From Paenibacillus silvae (GTDB lineage: Bacteria > Bacillota > Bacilli > Paenibacillales > Paenibacillaceae): 64,000 bases of DNA. Position 1 is the first letter of the stretch, and every line of letters starts with the position of its first letter. The notes beneath the pieces are model-generated. The model had not been told where the DNA came from. It searched no databases and worked only from the letters and a program-made list of their open reading frames with translations. This document shows, piece by piece, positions 62,101 to 64,000 of the stretch. The position numbers were made by a program, and so were the translations under genes. The stretch is taken from assembly GCF_014639235.1 (NCBI RefSeq), contig NZ_BMFU01000001.1, positions 1,054,001 through 1,118,000 on the forward strand, given 5' to 3'.

Positions 62101-62137
62101 AAAGAGCAGCCTGCAGAATGGCAGACTGCTCTTTATT
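62101..62137 (+). terminator. Terminator of WYL regulator gene
   Basis: AAAGAGCAGCCTGC/GGCAGACTGCTCTTT followed by ATTTAAT. Confidence 0.8.
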
Positions 62138-62251
62138 TAATCCCTTCAATTCATTTCTGACTCATAACCCGTAGCTCATAGCTCATCGCTCGTCATTTGT
62201 AACAAAGTTAACGTCGTTCATGGTTTGACGGCCTGTCCTGCACTGTACAGT

Positions 62252-64000
62252 CTAGTTTACTTTGACAAGACGCCATTGCTGATTCGCTCCACCGTTATCC
62301 TCCCACTGAATGGTGGACGCGCCTGCCGTCATGGAACCCTGATTGATATCTACCGTCAGGCCGCTATTGCGATTGGCCAGTACCAGATATCCCCCGACAT
62401 CAATGGGCAGCCACTGCTGATTGTGCCCTCCGTTAGCCTGCCATTGAATCAGCGCTGCTCCGCCCTGGGTTGAGCCTGAATTGACATCCAGCAGCAGCCC
62501 GCTGCCTACGTTACGAATATTGTAATATCCATTGCCCGCAGGCTCCAGCTTCCATTGCTGGTTCGCTGCTCCATTGTCACTCCACTGTATAATGGTTGCT
62601 CCACCAGCCGTTGATGCACCATTTACATCCAGCACAAGACCGCTGTTGCGGTTAACGAGCTTGTAAATCGCTCCTGCTTCATATCCTGTGCTGCCATTGT
62701 AGGATGCACCGGAGATTACATACGTAGTGACCGAGCCTGCTTTGGCTGTCGTGGTGAATGTTTTGTTTTGAACTGGGATATTCGTAAGCTGCTGCAGTTT
62801 CTCCGTCGCAGACGTGCGATAGACCTGCACAGACGAGCCTACTCCTGAGAAACGGCTCAGATCATAGGTGACGGAGGTATCAGTTGAATCCGAGTTGGTT
62901 GTGACAAGTACAATTTTGCCGGAAGCTGCGTCATATGCCGCAAGAGTGTTTGCATCACTCATGCCGATAATTTTGTAGCCTGGGCGAATAAATTTACTGT
63001 AATTACCCATGACATAATATTTCTGATTCACTGTGTAGCCGGTCGTTTGGGTATTGTTCAATACGTTTTTGAAAAAGCCCCAGCCCTCCGCGCTGTCCAC
63101 GGCCTGCCAGTACACCCACGCACTTGCCCCCATGTTGCGCATATCCTTCAGAATGGTACGAGACATCGTAAGACCGCTTGCATCGCCGTCCCCGTATTCG
63201 GATGTCCATAGATGCTTGCCGGCAGATGCCGCCGTATTACGCAAGGCTGTACGGTTGCTGCCGCCATACGTATGTGTGTTAATCTGGCTGATGGCCGATT
63301 GAACGGAGCTGTTGTAGCTTTTAAAAGAAGCATTGGTATCATCCAGACTGTATTCTTCCGGTGCGCTCAGCTTTGTTGTCAGCCCCTTGGCATTCAGCGA
63401 TGCCTGCACCTGACTCAGAATGGTGTTCTGCACTGCCCGGTCGAAGTGCATGCCTTCCTGATCATTGCCCAGCTTCCACCAGGTCGAGACAGGTTCGTTC
63501 AGCGGGGTCACTGTGTCGAACGTAATGCCCCATTGATCCCGGAAATGCTTCACTACCTCAGTCAGATAGTCGGCAAAATCATCATAATAATCCGGCTTGA
63601 GGTTATTTCCACCGTTCGCCGCACCGGAAACACTTCCGCTAATGGTCATCCAATAGGGAGCCGAGTTGGCAAACGCTTCAATGATATTCACACCCTGTGC
63701 CTTGGCAGCTTGCAGCATGTAGCGCTGATTCGCATCTGCAGTCCAGTCGTACACACCCGGAGAAGGCTGATAACCAGGCACCGCTTTGCGGTATTCAAGC
63801 ACGTTGGACGACGGGTTATCTCCACCTCCAATGTTATACCTGAGAATATTCAGCCCCAGCCCTGTTGTTGGATTAAACATTTTCTCCACATACTCATCTC
63901 GATTCGAATATTCACCAACCACCTTACCCCACCAGGCCAGAGACGTGCCCCAGCCTTCAACCGTCTGATACTGCTTCGATGGGTCAGCTACAGCAGTATA
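62252..64000 (-). CDS. GH30 glycoside hydrolase with CBM13 domain (5' end missing)
   Basis: The frame runs off the right edge; about 582 residues are visible. The start region GWGTSLAWWGKVVGEY, acid/base Glu in TPLNEPVSTWW and nucleophile in LWTSEYGDGD mark GH30, most like the endo-beta-1,6-galactanase subgroup. The barrel is followed by the usual side beta-sandwich (about -250 to -145 from the end) and three ricin-type QxW repeats (CBM13: DVNGASTAGGATIIQWSDNG, QQWKL, NQQWLPI, NQQWRLV). Secreted enzyme for plant arabinogalactan or related glycans. No terminator is obvious after the stop. Confidence 0.92.
   Translation of the reverse strand, partial: YTAVADPSKQYQTVEGWGTSLAWWGKVVGEYSNRDEYVEKMFNPTTGLGLNILRYNIGGGDNPSSNVLEYRKAVPGYQPSPGVYDWTADANQRYMLQAAKAQGVNIIEAFANSAPYWMTISGSVSGAANGGNNLKPDYYDDFADYLTEVVKHFRDQWGITFDTVTPLNEPVSTWWKLGNDQEGMHFDRAVQNTILSQVQASLNAKGLTTKLSAPEEYSLDDTNASFKSYNSSVQSAISQINTHTYGGSNRTALRNTAASAGKHLWTSEYGDGDASGLTMSRTILKDMRNMGASAWVYWQAVDSAEGWGFFKNVLNNTQTTGYTVNQKYYVMGNYSKFIRPGYKIIGMSDANTLAAYDAASGKIVLVTTNSDSTDTSVTYDLSRFSGVGSSVQVYRTSATEKLQQLTNIPVQNKTFTTTAKAGSVTTYVISGASYNGSTGYEAGAIYKLVNRNSGLVLDVNGASTAGGATIIQWSDNGAANQQWKLEPAGNGYYNIRNVGSGLLLDVNSGSTQGGAALIQWQANGGHNQQWLPIDVGGYLVLANRNSGLTVDINQGSMTAGASTIQWEDNGGANQQWRLVKVN

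Noticed and set aside
1..64000. tRNA or rRNA genes
   Set aside because: No cloverleaf with GGTTCRANYC-type arm or rRNA core sequence was found on either strand by reading.

Overview
The window looks like a chromosomal segment of a Paenibacillus-type Gram-positive soil bacterium. The evidence is strong AGGAGG ribosome binding sites, frequent TTG/GTG starts, S-layer homology (SLH) domains, a LicT/BglG antitermination regulon, a CtsR operator, CcpA-like (cre) sites, a large set of secreted plant-polysaccharide enzymes and an expansin. There is no rRNA, tRNA, phage, transposase or CRISPR. The only mobile-looking DNA is a family of short non-autonomous repeats.

Layout. 1-3.3 kb: 3' end of a beta-helix protein, a SUKH-like protein, a DUF1697 protein and a CtsR-controlled Hsp20. 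3.5-8.4 kb: a MerR regulator with an MFS exporter, then a secreted carboxylesterase whose leader carries two LicT-type RAT sites and one terminator. 8.4-15 kb: an AraC regulator fused in frame to a siderophore-binding lipoprotein across an internal Fur-box promoter, an alkaline phosphatase, and a GH10 xylanase. 15-23.8 kb: VOC protein, a three-gene operon (ankyrin / unknown / GNAT-FemX-like), a chemoreceptor, a PL1 pectate lyase, four unknown immunity-like proteins and a PilZ protein. 24-32.4 kb: the beta-glucoside cluster (PTS EIIBCA, LicT, two GH1 6-phospho-beta-glucosidases and an SLH-anchored esterase), with four more RAT/terminator leaders. 32.5-42.5 kb: an antitoxin-like protein, a SUFU protein, lipoproteins and an unusual peptide-type ABC importer (fused ATPases, two permeases with long N-terminal extensions, and a binding lipoprotein that looks circularly permuted). 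42.5-52.7 kb: acetyltransferase, HAD phosphatase, ROK regulator, a LexA-box-controlled small protein, cyclase, oxidoreductase, hydrolase, expansin and a Kht-type K+/H+ antiporter operon. 53-64 kb: gdhA, ddh, exoA, several acetyltransferases, a pentapeptide-repeat protein, an imine-reductase-like enzyme with a divergent WYL regulator, and the 3' part of a GH30 enzyme with a CBM13 domain.

How it works together. Secreted xylanase, pectate lyase, GH30, expansin and esterases open plant cell walls. Aryl/oligo beta-glucosides enter through the PTS and are hydrolysed by GH1 enzymes. LicT appears to control not only the PTS and glucosidase genes but also two surface or secreted esterases, through RAT sites. 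The most unusual items are the apparently permuted binding protein with its extended permeases, the AraC-lipoprotein fusion that translates through a Fur-controlled promoter, the tandem-RAT esterase leader, a short repeat family whose ends carry promoter-like hexamers pointing into genes, and a possible SOS-induced 67-residue protein. Three very short genes (25, 38 and 49 residues) with good ribosome binding sites are also reported.
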